This document shows, one piece after another, positions 1-8,200 of a stretch of DNA of 64,000 nt. Source of the DNA: Gallionella sp. GTDB taxonomy: Bacteria; Pseudomonadota; Gammaproteobacteria; Burkholderiales; Gallionellaceae. How positions within the stretch are numbered: the stretch's first letter is position 1; each line of letters starts with the position of its first letter. The stretch is taken from NCBI GenBank assembly GCA_028687575.1, contig JAQTZW010000006.1, positions 62,001 to 126,000 on the forward strand, in the 5' to 3' direction. The position numbers and the translations under genes are program-made. Under the pieces are notes generated by a model. It saw only the letters and a program-made list of their open reading frames with translations. It made no database searches and was not told where the DNA came from.

Positions 1-927
1 AACGCATATCTAATCCCATACCGTGATGTCTATGTGGAAGCTAGGTCAGGCGTGATATCGGAAATAAAGGAAATGACCAATGGTAGTAAGCCGGCTGACG
101 GTGGGCATCTAATAATTTCCTCAGGGGAGGAAGCTAGAGAGATGATCAAACAAGATCCGCACACAGCACGGTACATTCGCCCATTGATTGGTACAGAGGA
201 CACCATTCACGGAGATCATAGGTATTGTCTATGGATCAACGCGTGTGATTCAGAGAATGCGATGTCACTGCCGTTGATTAAAAAACGCACTGATGCAGTA
301 ATCCAAATGCGCTCTGAAAGTTTAAAGGAATTGACAAAGGAGGGCGCAGCTACTCCTTATGCTTTTCAGCAAATTAGGCAAAGAGACAATGAGCGCGTGA
401 TTTTGGTGCCGCGTGTTTCATCTGAAAGCCGCGAATACTTACCTATTTCATACTTTCAGGCAGGAGCCATCGTTGTCGATGGCGCATTTGGATTATTCAA
501 TGCGGAATTGTGGAATTTTGCTTTGCTAGTGTCAAAACTTCATCTGGTCTGGATCGCCACCGTCTGCGGTAAGCTAAAAACCGATTTCCGCTACTCCAAC
601 ACCCTCGGCTGGAACACCTTCCCCGTTCCCCGACTCACTGAGCAAAACAAGGCCGATTTGACCGCATGCGCCGAAGCCATTCTGCTGGCCCGCGAAGCGC
701 ATTTCCCCGCTACCATCGCCGATCTGTACGACCCGGACACCATGCCGGACAACCTGCGCCACGCTCACGAGCGCAACGACGAAGTGCTGGAGCGCATCTA
801 CATCGGCCGTCGTTTCAGGAACGACACCGAGCGGCTGGAAAAACTGTTCGAGCTTTATACCAAGATGACGGCGGCAGCTAAAGCCAAGCCAGCAGTGAAA
901 GCAACGAGAGGAAAAAAGCATGAGTGA
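1..927 (+). CDS. MmeI-type DNA methyltransferase, C-terminal part (5' end outside window)
   Basis: The reading frame is open from base 1, so this is the 3' part of a longer gene; the in-window GTG at 34 is probably not its start. The last 250 or so residues look like the target-recognition and C-terminal region of MmeI-like class I SAM-dependent DNA methyltransferases: a segment with WINACDSEN, an FQQIRQRDNERVILVPRVSSE stretch, FRYSNTLGWNTFPVP and a Lys/Ala-rich tail. The catalytic NPPY motif lies upstream of the window and cannot be checked. The gene overlaps the next by 8 bp. Base composition in the first 500 bases is visibly AT-richer than in the 3' part, which suggests a mosaic or recombined recognition domain. 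In this family the protein modifies adenine, with or without a fused nuclease. Confidence 0.75.
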   Translation, partial: NAYLIPYRDVYVEARSGVISEIKEMTNGSKPADGGHLIISSGEEAREMIKQDPHTARYIRPLIGTEDTIHGDHRYCLWINACDSENAMSLPLIKKRTDAVIQMRSESLKELTKEGAATPYAFQQIRQRDNERVILVPRVSSESREYLPISYFQAGAIVVDGAFGLFNAELWNFALLVSKLHLVWIATVCGKLKTDFRYSNTLGWNTFPVPRLTEQNKADLTACAEAILLAREAHFPATIADLYDPDTMPDNLRHAHERNDEVLERIYIGRRFRNDTERLEKLFELYTKMTAAAKAKPAVKATRGKKHE

Positions 928-1981
928 AATTCCTGTCAGCCTGACCCCGCCACCCGAAGGCTACGCTGATTGGCTGGGCGAATTAAAAGCGCAAATACAC
1001 GAAGCGCAGCAACGTGCCGCGCAAGCGATCAATTTAGAGCTGGTTTGTTTGTATTGGAAAATTGGCAACGCCATTGTAATTCGGCAAAACAAGCAAGGCT
1101 GGGGCGCTAAAGTGGTGGATCGTCTGGCGCATGACTTGCGCAGTGCTTTCCCGGATATGCAGGGTTTTTCAGTGCGCAATCTGAAATACATGCGTGCTTT
1201 CGCAGTCGCTTGGCCTGATGAGGCATTTGTGCAAGCGGTCTTGCACAAATTACCTTGGTATCACCATTTGGCGCTACTGGATAAGCTGCCCGGCCCGGAA
1301 ACTCGCCGCTGGTATGCGGCCAAAGCCATTGAACACAACTGGTCGCGCAACATTTTGGTGATGCAGATTGAGACCAGGTTACTGGAGCGTAGCGGCAAGG
1401 CAGTCACCAACTTCTCGGACAGCCTGCCGAGCCCCCAATCAGACTTGGCACGCGAGTCGCTGAAAGACCCTTATCGCTTCGACTTTCTGGGTCTGACTGA
1501 TGAAGCTCAGGAGCGCGAGATCGAGCACGCCCTGGTGAAACACGTCACCGAATTCCTATTGGAATTGGGCGCAGGCTTTGCTTTTGTCGGGCGGCAGGTG
1601 CTGCTGGAGGTGGGCGGCGACGAGTTTTTCATCGACCTGCTGTTCTACCACCTCAAGCTGCGCTGCTATGTGGTGATCGAACTCAAGGGCGGCAAATTCA
1701 AGCCCGAACATTTGGGTCAGTTGGGGTTTTATCTGACTGCCGTGGATCGCCAAGTTAAAAGCGAACAGGACAATCCGACCATCGGCCTGTTGCTGTGTAA
1801 AAGCAAAAACAAAATCGTGGCTGAATATGCCTTGGGTGACAAATCGCAGCCGATGGGCATAGCCGAATACAAATTGCTCGAATCTTTGCCGCCAGAACTA
1901 CAAACCAGCCTGCCCAGCATCGAGCAGATTGAGCGCGAACTGGCGGGCGACGACACACCTATGGAGGATGATGCGCAATGA
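920..1981 (+). CDS. PDDEXK nuclease, DUF1016/YhcG family
   Basis: Protein of 353 residues with the DUF1016 layout. The N-terminal helical domain (about residues 10-170) contains LVCLYWKIGNAI and FSVRNLKYMRAFA. The C-terminal nuclease domain (about 190-330) contains EFFIDLLFYH, then VIELKGGKFKPEHLGQLGFY, which is the D...E-x-K core of a PD-(D/E)XK fold. Proteins of this family often accompany restriction and other defence genes; their exact substrate is poorly known. The start overlaps the methyltransferase by 8 bp and the end overlaps the helicase start by 4 bp (ATGA), so translational coupling is likely. I infer a DNA-cleaving or DNA-binding role within the defence operon. Confidence 0.85.
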   Translation: MSEIPVSLTPPPEGYADWLGELKAQIHEAQQRAAQAINLELVCLYWKIGNAIVIRQNKQGWGAKVVDRLAHDLRSAFPDMQGFSVRNLKYMRAFAVAWPDEAFVQAVLHKLPWYHHLALLDKLPGPETRRWYAAKAIEHNWSRNILVMQIETRLLERSGKAVTNFSDSLPSPQSDLARESLKDPYRFDFLGLTDEAQEREIEHALVKHVTEFLLELGAGFAFVGRQVLLEVGGDEFFIDLLFYHLKLRCYVVIELKGGKFKPEHLGQLGFYLTAVDRQVKSEQDNPTIGLLLCKSKNKIVAEYALGDKSQPMGIAEYKLLESLPPELQTSLPSIEQIERELAGDDTPMEDDAQ

Positions 1982-4083
1982 GTAAGCAGACCAATCCCAC
2001 CAATGCCTACACTGTGCCAGCGGTATCCATCACCACGGCGCGCACGGGAGCATCCAGCAAGGCCAATGAACTGGGGATGCGTGCCATGCAGGAACGCGCT
2101 TATGCCAAGCGTGGCGAGCAATACCTGCTAATCAAATCGCCCCCCGCTTCCGGCAAGTCGCGGGCGTTGATGTTCATTGCGTTGGACAAGCTCCACAATC
2201 AAGGCTTGAAACAGGCCATCATCGTGGTGCCGGAGCGCTCAATCGGGGGCAGCTTTGCCGACGAGCCGTTGAGCCAGTTCGGTTTCTATTGGGACTGGAA
2301 GGTTGCACCGCAATGGAACCTGTGTAACGCCCCCGGCGTGGATGAGCCGAAAGTGGCGAAATCCAAGGTGGAAGCAGTTCGGCAGTTTCTACAAGGCGAA
2401 GACAAGGTGCTGGTTTGCACCCATGCCACCTTCCGCTTTGCGGTGGACGAGTTAGGTGTACAGGCATTCGATGGGCGGCTGATCGCCATTGATGAGTTCC
2501 ACCATGTTTCCAGCGATACGGACAACAAGCTGGGGAGCCAATTGGGTGCCTTTATCGCCCGCGACAAGGTGCATGTGGTGGCGATGACCGGCTCATATTT
2601 CCGGGGCGATAGCGTGGCGGTATTGGCACCAACGGATGAGGCAAAGTTCGAGACGGTGACCTACACCTACTATGAGCAGCTCAACGGTTACAACTGGCTC
2701 AAGACGCTGGACATCGGCTATTTCTTCTATACGGGCCGCTATGTGGAGGCGGTCGAAAAGGTGCTCGATCCGGCACTGAAAACCATCGTCCACATTCCGA
2801 ATGTAAATGCCCGCGAAAGCCTGAAAGACAAGGAGCACGAGGTCAACGAGATCATGCACTCATTGGGTGACTGGAAAGGCGTTGATCCGGCCACGGGCTT
2901 TCACCAGATTGAAACGCCGGATGGTCGTATTCTGAAAATTGCCGACCTGGTGGATGACACCGATCTGGCTGCACGCTCCAATGTGCTTGCGGCGCTGAAA
3001 GACCCGTCACAGAAGAACAACCGTGACCATGTGGACATCATCATCGCGCTGGGCATGGCAAAAGAAGGCTTTGACTGGATATGGTGCGAACACGCCCTGA
3101 CTATCGGCTACCGCAGCAGTTTGACGGAGATTGTGCAGATCATCGGGCGGGCCACTCGCGATGCCGAAGGCAAGGAGAGGTCACGTTTCACCAATTTGAT
3201 TGCCGAGCCCACGGTGGAACAATCCGCTGTAGCCGAGGCGGTGAACGACATGCTCAAGGCGATCTCCGCCAGCTTGCTGATGGAACAGGTACTGGCACCG
3301 CGCTACGAGTTCACCCCAAAGAACGCTGGCGCGCAGCCGGGTTTCGAGTACCAGGGCGGCTATCAGGAAGGCGGCCACAATATTGGCGTGAACAAGCAAA
3401 CCGGACAGATTCACCTGGAGATAAATGGGCTGACCAAGCCCCAAAGTGTGGAAGCGACGCGCATCTGCAAAGAGGATTTGAACGAGGTCGTCACCAGCTT
3501 CTTGCAGGACAAGGCCGTGCTGGAACGCGGTCTGTTTGATCAGGAAAACACCCTGCCAGAAGAACTGACCCAGATGCGCATGGGCAAGATTGTGCGGGAG
3601 CGCTATCCCGATCTGAGCGAGACCGATCAGGAGGCCATCCGTCAACATGCGGTTGCGGCCATGAATGTCACCCAGCAGGCCAAGCTGGCTTTGGCGCAAG
3701 CGGATGCCGAGGGTGGAACGCAAGGCAGCACTGCTTTAATTGATGGGGTGCGCAAATTCGTCAATGTGCGCGACTTGGATATTGACCTGATTGACCGGAT
3801 TAACCCCTTCGATGCCGCTTATGCTGTGCTGGCTAAAGCGATGGATGAAAAGTCGCTTCGTCAGGTGCAGGCCAGCATTGCGGCCAAAAAGGTAAGCATC
3901 CCGGAAGAGGAAGCGCGTGAGCTGGCCAAACGTGCCTTGCTGTTCAAGCAAGAGCGCGGTCGCTTGCCCGACATCAACTCCGCAGATGCTTGGGAAAAAC
4001 GCATGGCCGAAGGGGTTGCTGCGTTAGCTCGTTATCGTGCCCAAGCTAAAGCTAAAGAGATGAGCGGTGCTGGCAATGGTTGA
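1978..4083 (+). CDS. DEAD/DEAH-type superfamily 2 helicase
   Basis: Protein of 701 residues. Walker A is PPASGKS (about 55-61), motif II is DEFH (172-175), motif III TGS lies near 203, and the motif VI region reads QIIGRATRD in the second RecA domain. The C-terminal 300 residues are helical and I do not recognise them. It resembles the helicase subunits of type III restriction and other multi-gene defence systems, which use ATP to move along or unwind DNA. It is coupled by ATGA to the DUF1016 nuclease upstream and overlaps the GIY-YIG gene downstream, so the three products probably act as one complex or pathway. Confidence 0.88.
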   Translation: MSKQTNPTNAYTVPAVSITTARTGASSKANELGMRAMQERAYAKRGEQYLLIKSPPASGKSRALMFIALDKLHNQGLKQAIIVVPERSIGGSFADEPLSQFGFYWDWKVAPQWNLCNAPGVDEPKVAKSKVEAVRQFLQGEDKVLVCTHATFRFAVDELGVQAFDGRLIAIDEFHHVSSDTDNKLGSQLGAFIARDKVHVVAMTGSYFRGDSVAVLAPTDEAKFETVTYTYYEQLNGYNWLKTLDIGYFFYTGRYVEAVEKVLDPALKTIVHIPNVNARESLKDKEHEVNEIMHSLGDWKGVDPATGFHQIETPDGRILKIADLVDDTDLAARSNVLAALKDPSQKNNRDHVDIIIALGMAKEGFDWIWCEHALTIGYRSSLTEIVQIIGRATRDAEGKERSRFTNLIAEPTVEQSAVAEAVNDMLKAISASLLMEQVLAPRYEFTPKNAGAQPGFEYQGGYQEGGHNIGVNKQTGQIHLEINGLTKPQSVEATRICKEDLNEVVTSFLQDKAVLERGLFDQENTLPEELTQMRMGKIVRERYPDLSETDQEAIRQHAVAAMNVTQQAKLALAQADAEGGTQGSTALIDGVRKFVNVRDLDIDLIDRINPFDAAYAVLAKAMDEKSLRQVQASIAAKKVSIPEEEARELAKRALLFKQERGRLPDINSADAWEKRMAEGVAALARYRAQAKAKEMSGAGNG

Positions 4084-5266
4084 GATGAACGATGACGATT
4101 TGCTGGATGCACTTGGGGTAGAAGTCACCCCGATTAAGACATCACGCCGGACACCTCTCGAAGAACGCATCATCGCCGGATTCGAGGATATTCTGCGTTT
4201 TTATCAGACGCACGGACGCGCGCCGCAACATGGTGAAGATCGCGACATCTTCGAGCGTCTGTATGCCGTGAGGCTGGATCAGTTGCGCAAGTTGCCGGAG
4301 GCGAAAATCCTGCTGGTTGCACTGGACACTCCGGGATTGCTGTCCGGCATCGCCAGTACGGCGATCAATGTGGATGCACTCGATGAAGATGCCTTGTTGG
4401 CTGAACTGGGGGTTGCAGGTGAATCTGCCGAGGGTGACATCACGGTGCTTCGGCATGTGCGTTCTACGATTGAAAAACGCGCTGCGGAAGAAATTGCACA
4501 GCGCACGCCCTGTGCAGATTATGAGCCTTTCAAGGCGCTGTTTGAGGCAGCCGCATCGGGTCTCAAATCCGGAACGTGGATGACCAAACCGGTCGCCCGC
4601 GATGCCAGCATTGAGCTGGGGGATTTTTTCATCATCGGCGGCCAGATCGCCTATGTGGCCGAGATGAATGAGGCGGGAAAAACCAAGGACGGTCGCGACA
4701 ATCCGCGCCTTCGAGTAATTTTTGACAATCAAACTGAGAGCAATCTGTTGTTGCGGTCGCTTGTGCGCTCGCTGTATCCAGACGGGGATAAGCGACTAGG
4801 TCAGCGATTGATTCCCAGAGATGACGGGCCATTGTTCTCCGGCGTGCTTGAAGCTGACGACATCGAGTCAGGGACGATTTATGTATTGCGCAGTCTGTCC
4901 GATCATCCGTTCGTTGCGCAACATCGCGAGCTCATCCACAAAATCGGCGTGACGGGGGGCGATGTGGCAACCCGCATTGCAGGTGCCAGCAAGGATGCCA
5001 CCTACCTGTTGGCTGATGTCGAGGTTGTTGCCACCTACAAGTTACACAACATCAATCGCACCAAGCTGGAAGGCTTGTTTCACAAGCTGTTCGGCGCTGC
5101 CCAGATTGACCTTTCCATAGAGGATCGTTTTGGAAACAAGGTAAAACCAAGAGAGTGGTTCCTCGCTCCATTACAGGTCATAGATGAGGCCATAGCGCGC
5201 TTTGTGGACGGTTCTGTCACCGAATTTACTTATGACCCGTTCACGGCAAGTTTGCAGCCGATTTGA
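4076..5266 (+). CDS. GIY-YIG nuclease-like protein (T5orf172/MUG113 type)
   Basis: About 396 residues from the ATG at 4076; a GTG at 4067 or an ATG at 4085 are alternatives. The C-terminal 130 residues carry a GIY-YIG-like core: TIYVLRSL, HKIGVTGGDVATRIA with the family arginine, then a Lys-x-Glu helix (TKLEGLFHKLF) and PREWF. The N-terminal half has two short related motifs, DDLLDALGV near the start and DALLAELGV about 100 residues on, perhaps interaction helices. The family cleaves or nicks DNA or RNA. It is the last gene of the putative defence operon and overlaps the helicase. Downstream is a short perfect inverted repeat (GACGAG-CAC-CTCGTC, 5265-5279) with no T tract. Confidence 0.8.
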   Translation: MVEMNDDDLLDALGVEVTPIKTSRRTPLEERIIAGFEDILRFYQTHGRAPQHGEDRDIFERLYAVRLDQLRKLPEAKILLVALDTPGLLSGIASTAINVDALDEDALLAELGVAGESAEGDITVLRHVRSTIEKRAAEEIAQRTPCADYEPFKALFEAAASGLKSGTWMTKPVARDASIELGDFFIIGGQIAYVAEMNEAGKTKDGRDNPRLRVIFDNQTESNLLLRSLVRSLYPDGDKRLGQRLIPRDDGPLFSGVLEADDIESGTIYVLRSLSDHPFVAQHRELIHKIGVTGGDVATRIAGASKDATYLLADVEVVATYKLHNINRTKLEGLFHKLFGAAQIDLSIEDRFGNKVKPREWFLAPLQVIDEAIARFVDGSVTEFTYDPFTASLQPI

Positions 5267-5395
5267 CGAGCACCTCGTCACGACTGCTCATTTTTATGCA
5301 CGGTGTCGCTGAAGAAAAAAGAAACCAAACCGACGTTGCTTGCCAAACGCCGTCCATTCATTAAACGCCCAATAGCTTGTTTTTATGAATATATC

Positions 5396-5470
5396 TGGTG
5401 TCCTCGACAGGAATCGAACCTGTAATTGCCCCTTAGGAGGGGGCGGTTATATCCATTTAACTACGAGGAC
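5396..5470 (-). tRNA. tRNA-Arg (anticodon CCT)
   Basis: The minus strand folds into a complete cloverleaf. The acceptor stem pairs GTCCTCG with CGAGGAC. The D arm has stem GTTA/TAAC, the anticodon stem is GCCCC/GGGGC with loop CTCCTAA, and the T arm is ACAGG-TTCGATT-CCTGT. Discriminator A and an encoded CCA follow. The anticodon is CCT, reading AGG. Its 3' end faces the defence operon to the left; tRNA 3' ends are common integration sites for genomic islands. Confidence 0.95.
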
Positions 5471-5614
5471 GGCGGCGCGCATTCTACCGACAAATGCGCT
5501 GTAATCCAAACCCTCGCGCTGGTATCATGCGCGGCTGCTGTTAAACCATAAGAAATAAGAACTGCCCGGCGGCATGAGGCGTACAGCCTTTAGGGAGATG
5601 CTGAATTATTATGG

Positions 5615-5687
5615 GTCGTCGTTCCCGCGAAAGCGGGAACCTAGTTAAATCAATAAGCTGGATACCCGCCTGCGCGGGTATGACGAA
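5615..5687. repeat. Dispersed palindromic repeat, copy A (short form)
   Basis: The left arm reads GTCGTTCCCGCGAAAGCGGGAAC, itself a hairpin, and the right arm is GGATACCCGCCTGCGCGGGTATGACG. The arms are separated by about 20 bases, shorter than in copies C and E. It belongs to the same family as the repeats near 9664, 36594, 38010 and 58657. Confidence 0.8.
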
Positions 5688-5799
5688 TTAATAAGCGCTT
5701 CCCTAGCCGATGGTGTACATGGTGCGTGGCATGGACTGCGCGCCTGATTACCAACAATCATCGTGGTTTCGCAATTACCAATACTGGAGAAAATCAACA

Positions 5800-6240
5800 A
5801 TGGGTGCTCGTATCAATCTGTTTTTTGCATGGTTTCTGATTCCGCAGACGCTGTTGATGGGCTGGGTCGCTGTGTGTGGCCGCATGCTTCTGGAGATACT
5901 CGGGCTGAGCACCACAGAAGGCGACATACCGGGTCGACTGGTCGGTTCGCTGCTACTGTTTGGCGCGGTGTATCTGGTACTGTACTTCCGCCAGAGCCTG
6001 CCACCCGAAGGTAATCCTGCGGGCAAGGGCTACAAGACCGGGCAGCGTCTGGTGCTGGCCGCCAACCTGCTGGGCGGCCTGTTTGTGGTATTCCAGTACA
6101 CCTTCCCGCTGATTGCTGACGCCAATGTGCACTTGCTGCTGGACGGCTTCACCAATGCCTTCGGCTATTGGGCGATGGCGGTCTGGGTGGTCGGTTTCTC
6201 TTTTCTCTATCAATCGGCGCTCCCCGCCCAACAAGCCTGA
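5800..6240 (+). CDS. Small four-helix membrane protein, unknown function
   Basis: Protein of 146 residues from the ATG at 5800, preceded by GGAGA nine bases upstream; this start is better than the longer open frame from 5710. Four hydrophobic segments are visible: about 8-30 (FFAWFLIPQTLLMGW), 45-65 (LVGSLLLFGAVYLVLYF), 84-108 (LVLAANLLGGLFVVFQY) and 122-142 (AFGYWAMAVWVVGFSFLY). The loop between the second and third is charged and rich in Gly and Pro. I do not recognise a family. It lies 3 bp upstream of the ABC-F gene and is probably cotranscribed with it. Confidence 0.7.
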   Translation: MGARINLFFAWFLIPQTLLMGWVAVCGRMLLEILGLSTTEGDIPGRLVGSLLLFGAVYLVLYFRQSLPPEGNPAGKGYKTGQRLVLAANLLGGLFVVFQYTFPLIADANVHLLLDGFTNAFGYWAMAVWVVGFSFLYQSALPAQQA

Positions 6241-6243
6241 CCC

Positions 6244-8151
6244 ATGCCCTACATTACACTCGATAACGCCAGCCTCGCCTTCGGTCATGTCGCCCTGCTC
6301 GACCACACCACCTTTCAACTGGACGAAGGCGAACGCGTCGGTCTGATCGGCCGCAACGGCGGCGGCAAATCCAGCCTGATGCGGGTGCTGGCCGGACAGG
6401 CGAATCTGGATGATGGCCAAGTCTGGCGCGCGCCCACCGCGCGTATCTGTTACGTCAGCCAGGAACCGGTGCTGGAGGCCGACGACAGCGTGTTCGACGC
6501 GGTCGCCAAGGGGCTGGGGCCGCTGCAACAACTGCTGCACGACTATCATCTGGTCTCACACCAACTGTCCGAGCCGGACGCGGATTACGACACGCTGCTG
6601 GAGCGGATGCAGCACTTGCAGACTCAACTCGAAGCGCAGGACGGCTGGTCTGTCCAGACGCGCATCGAAACCGCCATCGCCAAGCTCGACCTCAATGCCG
6701 ACAGCCGCATCGGCGACCTGTCCGGCGGACAGCGCAAACGCGTGGCGCTGGCGCAGGCACTGGTGACCGAGCCGGACGTGCTGATCCTCGACGAGCCGAC
6801 CAACCATCTGGACTTTGCCTCCATCGAATGGCTGGAGGGCCTGCTCAACAATTTTGCCGGCAGCGTGCTGTTCGTCACCCACGACCGGCGCTTTCTGGAC
6901 AACGTCACCACCCGCATCGTCGAACTGGATCGCGGCGTGCTGTCCAGCTTTCCCGGCAATTTCTCCGCCTATCAGGCCATCAAGGAACGCATGCTGGCCG
7001 ACGAAGCGGTGGTCAACGCCAAGTTCGACAAGGTGCTGGCGCAGGAAGAGGTGTGGATACGTCAGGGCGTGAAAGCCCGCCGCACCCGCAACGAAGGCCG
7101 CGTGCTGCGGCTGGAACAGTTGCGCCGTGAGCGCGCGGCGCGCCGCGAAAAAGTCGGCAAGGTCGAAATGAACATCGAGACCGGCGAACGCTCCGGCAAG
7201 CTGGTCGCGGAACTCACCAACGTCAGCAAATCCTACGGCGGTCGCCAGCTAATAGGCGATTTTTCCTGCCGCATCCAGCGCGGCGACAAGATCGGCCTGC
7301 TCGGCCCCAATGGCGCGGGCAAGAGCACGCTGCTGAAGATCATCCTGGGCGAATTGCCGCCGGATTCCGGCACGGTCAAACTCGGCACCAAGATCGCGGT
7401 AGCCTATTTCGACCAGTTGCGCGCACAGTTGGACGACAATGCCACGCTGGCCGACACCATCAGCCAGGGTTCTGATTTCATCGAGATTGGCGGACAACGC
7501 AAGCACGTCATCAGTTATCTGGGCGACTTCTTGTTCCCGCCGGAACGCGCCCGTTCGCCGGTCAAGAGCTGCTCGGGCGGCGAACGCAACCGCCTGCTGC
7601 TGGCGCGCTTGTTCACCCAGCCGGCCAACGTGCTGGTGCTGGACGAACCGACCAACGATCTGGACATCGAGACGCTGGAACTGCTGGAAGAACTGCTGGC
7701 CAATTACGACGGCACACTGTTCCTGGTCAGCCACGACCGTTCCTTCCTGGACAACGTGGTGACACAGGTGATCGCCTTCGAGGGCGACGGCAAGTTGCAA
7801 GAGTACGTCGGCGGCTATGAGGACTGGGTGCGCGTCAAACAATACCAAGCCAGCATGGCCAGCGCCAAACCCGCCGCGACACCGCCCCGCCCCGCTCCGG
7901 CAGCAGTCGAAAAATCCAAGAGCAACAAGCTGAGCTACAAGGAAGCCAAGGAACTGGAGGAGCTTCCGAAACGCATCGAGGTGCTGGAGCAGGAGCAGAT
8001 AGACATCGCCGCCCATCTCGCCGACGGCACTATCTTCCGCACCGACGCCAAGCGCGCCAAGCAATTGCAGACACGCAGCGAAGCGATAGATGCCGAGATC
8101 GCCGCCGCGATGGAGCGCTGGGAGGCGCTGGAAGCTCGCGGCAATGCCTGA
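6244..8151 (+). CDS. uup: ABC-F family ATPase Uup
   Basis: Protein of 635 residues with two ABC ATPase domains and no membrane segments, as in ABC-F proteins. Domain 1 has Walker A GRNGGGKSS (about 36-44), signature LSGGQRKRVALAQAL and Walker B VLILDEPTNHLD. Domain 2 has GPNGAGKST, signature CSGGERNRLLLARL and LVLDEPTNDLD. A charged linker joins them (RRTRNEGRVLRLEQLRRER). The C-terminal 90 or so residues after a Pro/Ala-rich stretch form a predicted coiled coil (EAKELEELPKRIEVLEQEQ), which distinguishes Uup from EttA and YheS. Known Uup is linked to ribosome function and to suppression of transposon excision and branched-DNA problems. Both catalytic sites look intact. Confidence 0.92.
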   Translation: MPYITLDNASLAFGHVALLDHTTFQLDEGERVGLIGRNGGGKSSLMRVLAGQANLDDGQVWRAPTARICYVSQEPVLEADDSVFDAVAKGLGPLQQLLHDYHLVSHQLSEPDADYDTLLERMQHLQTQLEAQDGWSVQTRIETAIAKLDLNADSRIGDLSGGQRKRVALAQALVTEPDVLILDEPTNHLDFASIEWLEGLLNNFAGSVLFVTHDRRFLDNVTTRIVELDRGVLSSFPGNFSAYQAIKERMLADEAVVNAKFDKVLAQEEVWIRQGVKARRTRNEGRVLRLEQLRRERAARREKVGKVEMNIETGERSGKLVAELTNVSKSYGGRQLIGDFSCRIQRGDKIGLLGPNGAGKSTLLKIILGELPPDSGTVKLGTKIAVAYFDQLRAQLDDNATLADTISQGSDFIEIGGQRKHVISYLGDFLFPPERARSPVKSCSGGERNRLLLARLFTQPANVLVLDEPTNDLDIETLELLEELLANYDGTLFLVSHDRSFLDNVVTQVIAFEGDGKLQEYVGGYEDWVRVKQYQASMASAKPAATPPRPAPAAVEKSKSNKLSYKEAKELEELPKRIEVLEQEQIDIAAHLADGTIFRTDAKRAKQLQTRSEAIDAEIAAAMERWEALEARGNA

Positions 8152-8158
8152 CGGACAT

Positions 8159-8181
8159 CCGGCTCGACACGTCTGAGCCGG
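8159..8181. terminator. Hairpin between uup and the DUF2799 gene
   Basis: Perfect 7-bp inverted repeat CCGGCTC/GAGCCGG with a nine-base loop, directly after the uup stop. No T tract follows, so it may be an attenuating or mRNA-stabilising stem rather than a full terminator. Confidence 0.4.
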
Positions 8182-8200
8182 CATTACAACGGAGAAAAAT

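Larger units (their letters stand above)
5267..5799. other. Intergenic boundary between defence operon and core genes
   Basis: No protein gene is supported here. The stretch holds a short inverted repeat just after the GIY-YIG stop, the tRNA-Arg gene (5396-5470), and one copy of the dispersed GTCGTTCCCGC-type repeat (5615-5687). An open frame from 5710 reads into the membrane protein gene, but the ribosome site favours the ATG at 5800. No integrase or second attachment site is visible. Confidence 0.6.
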
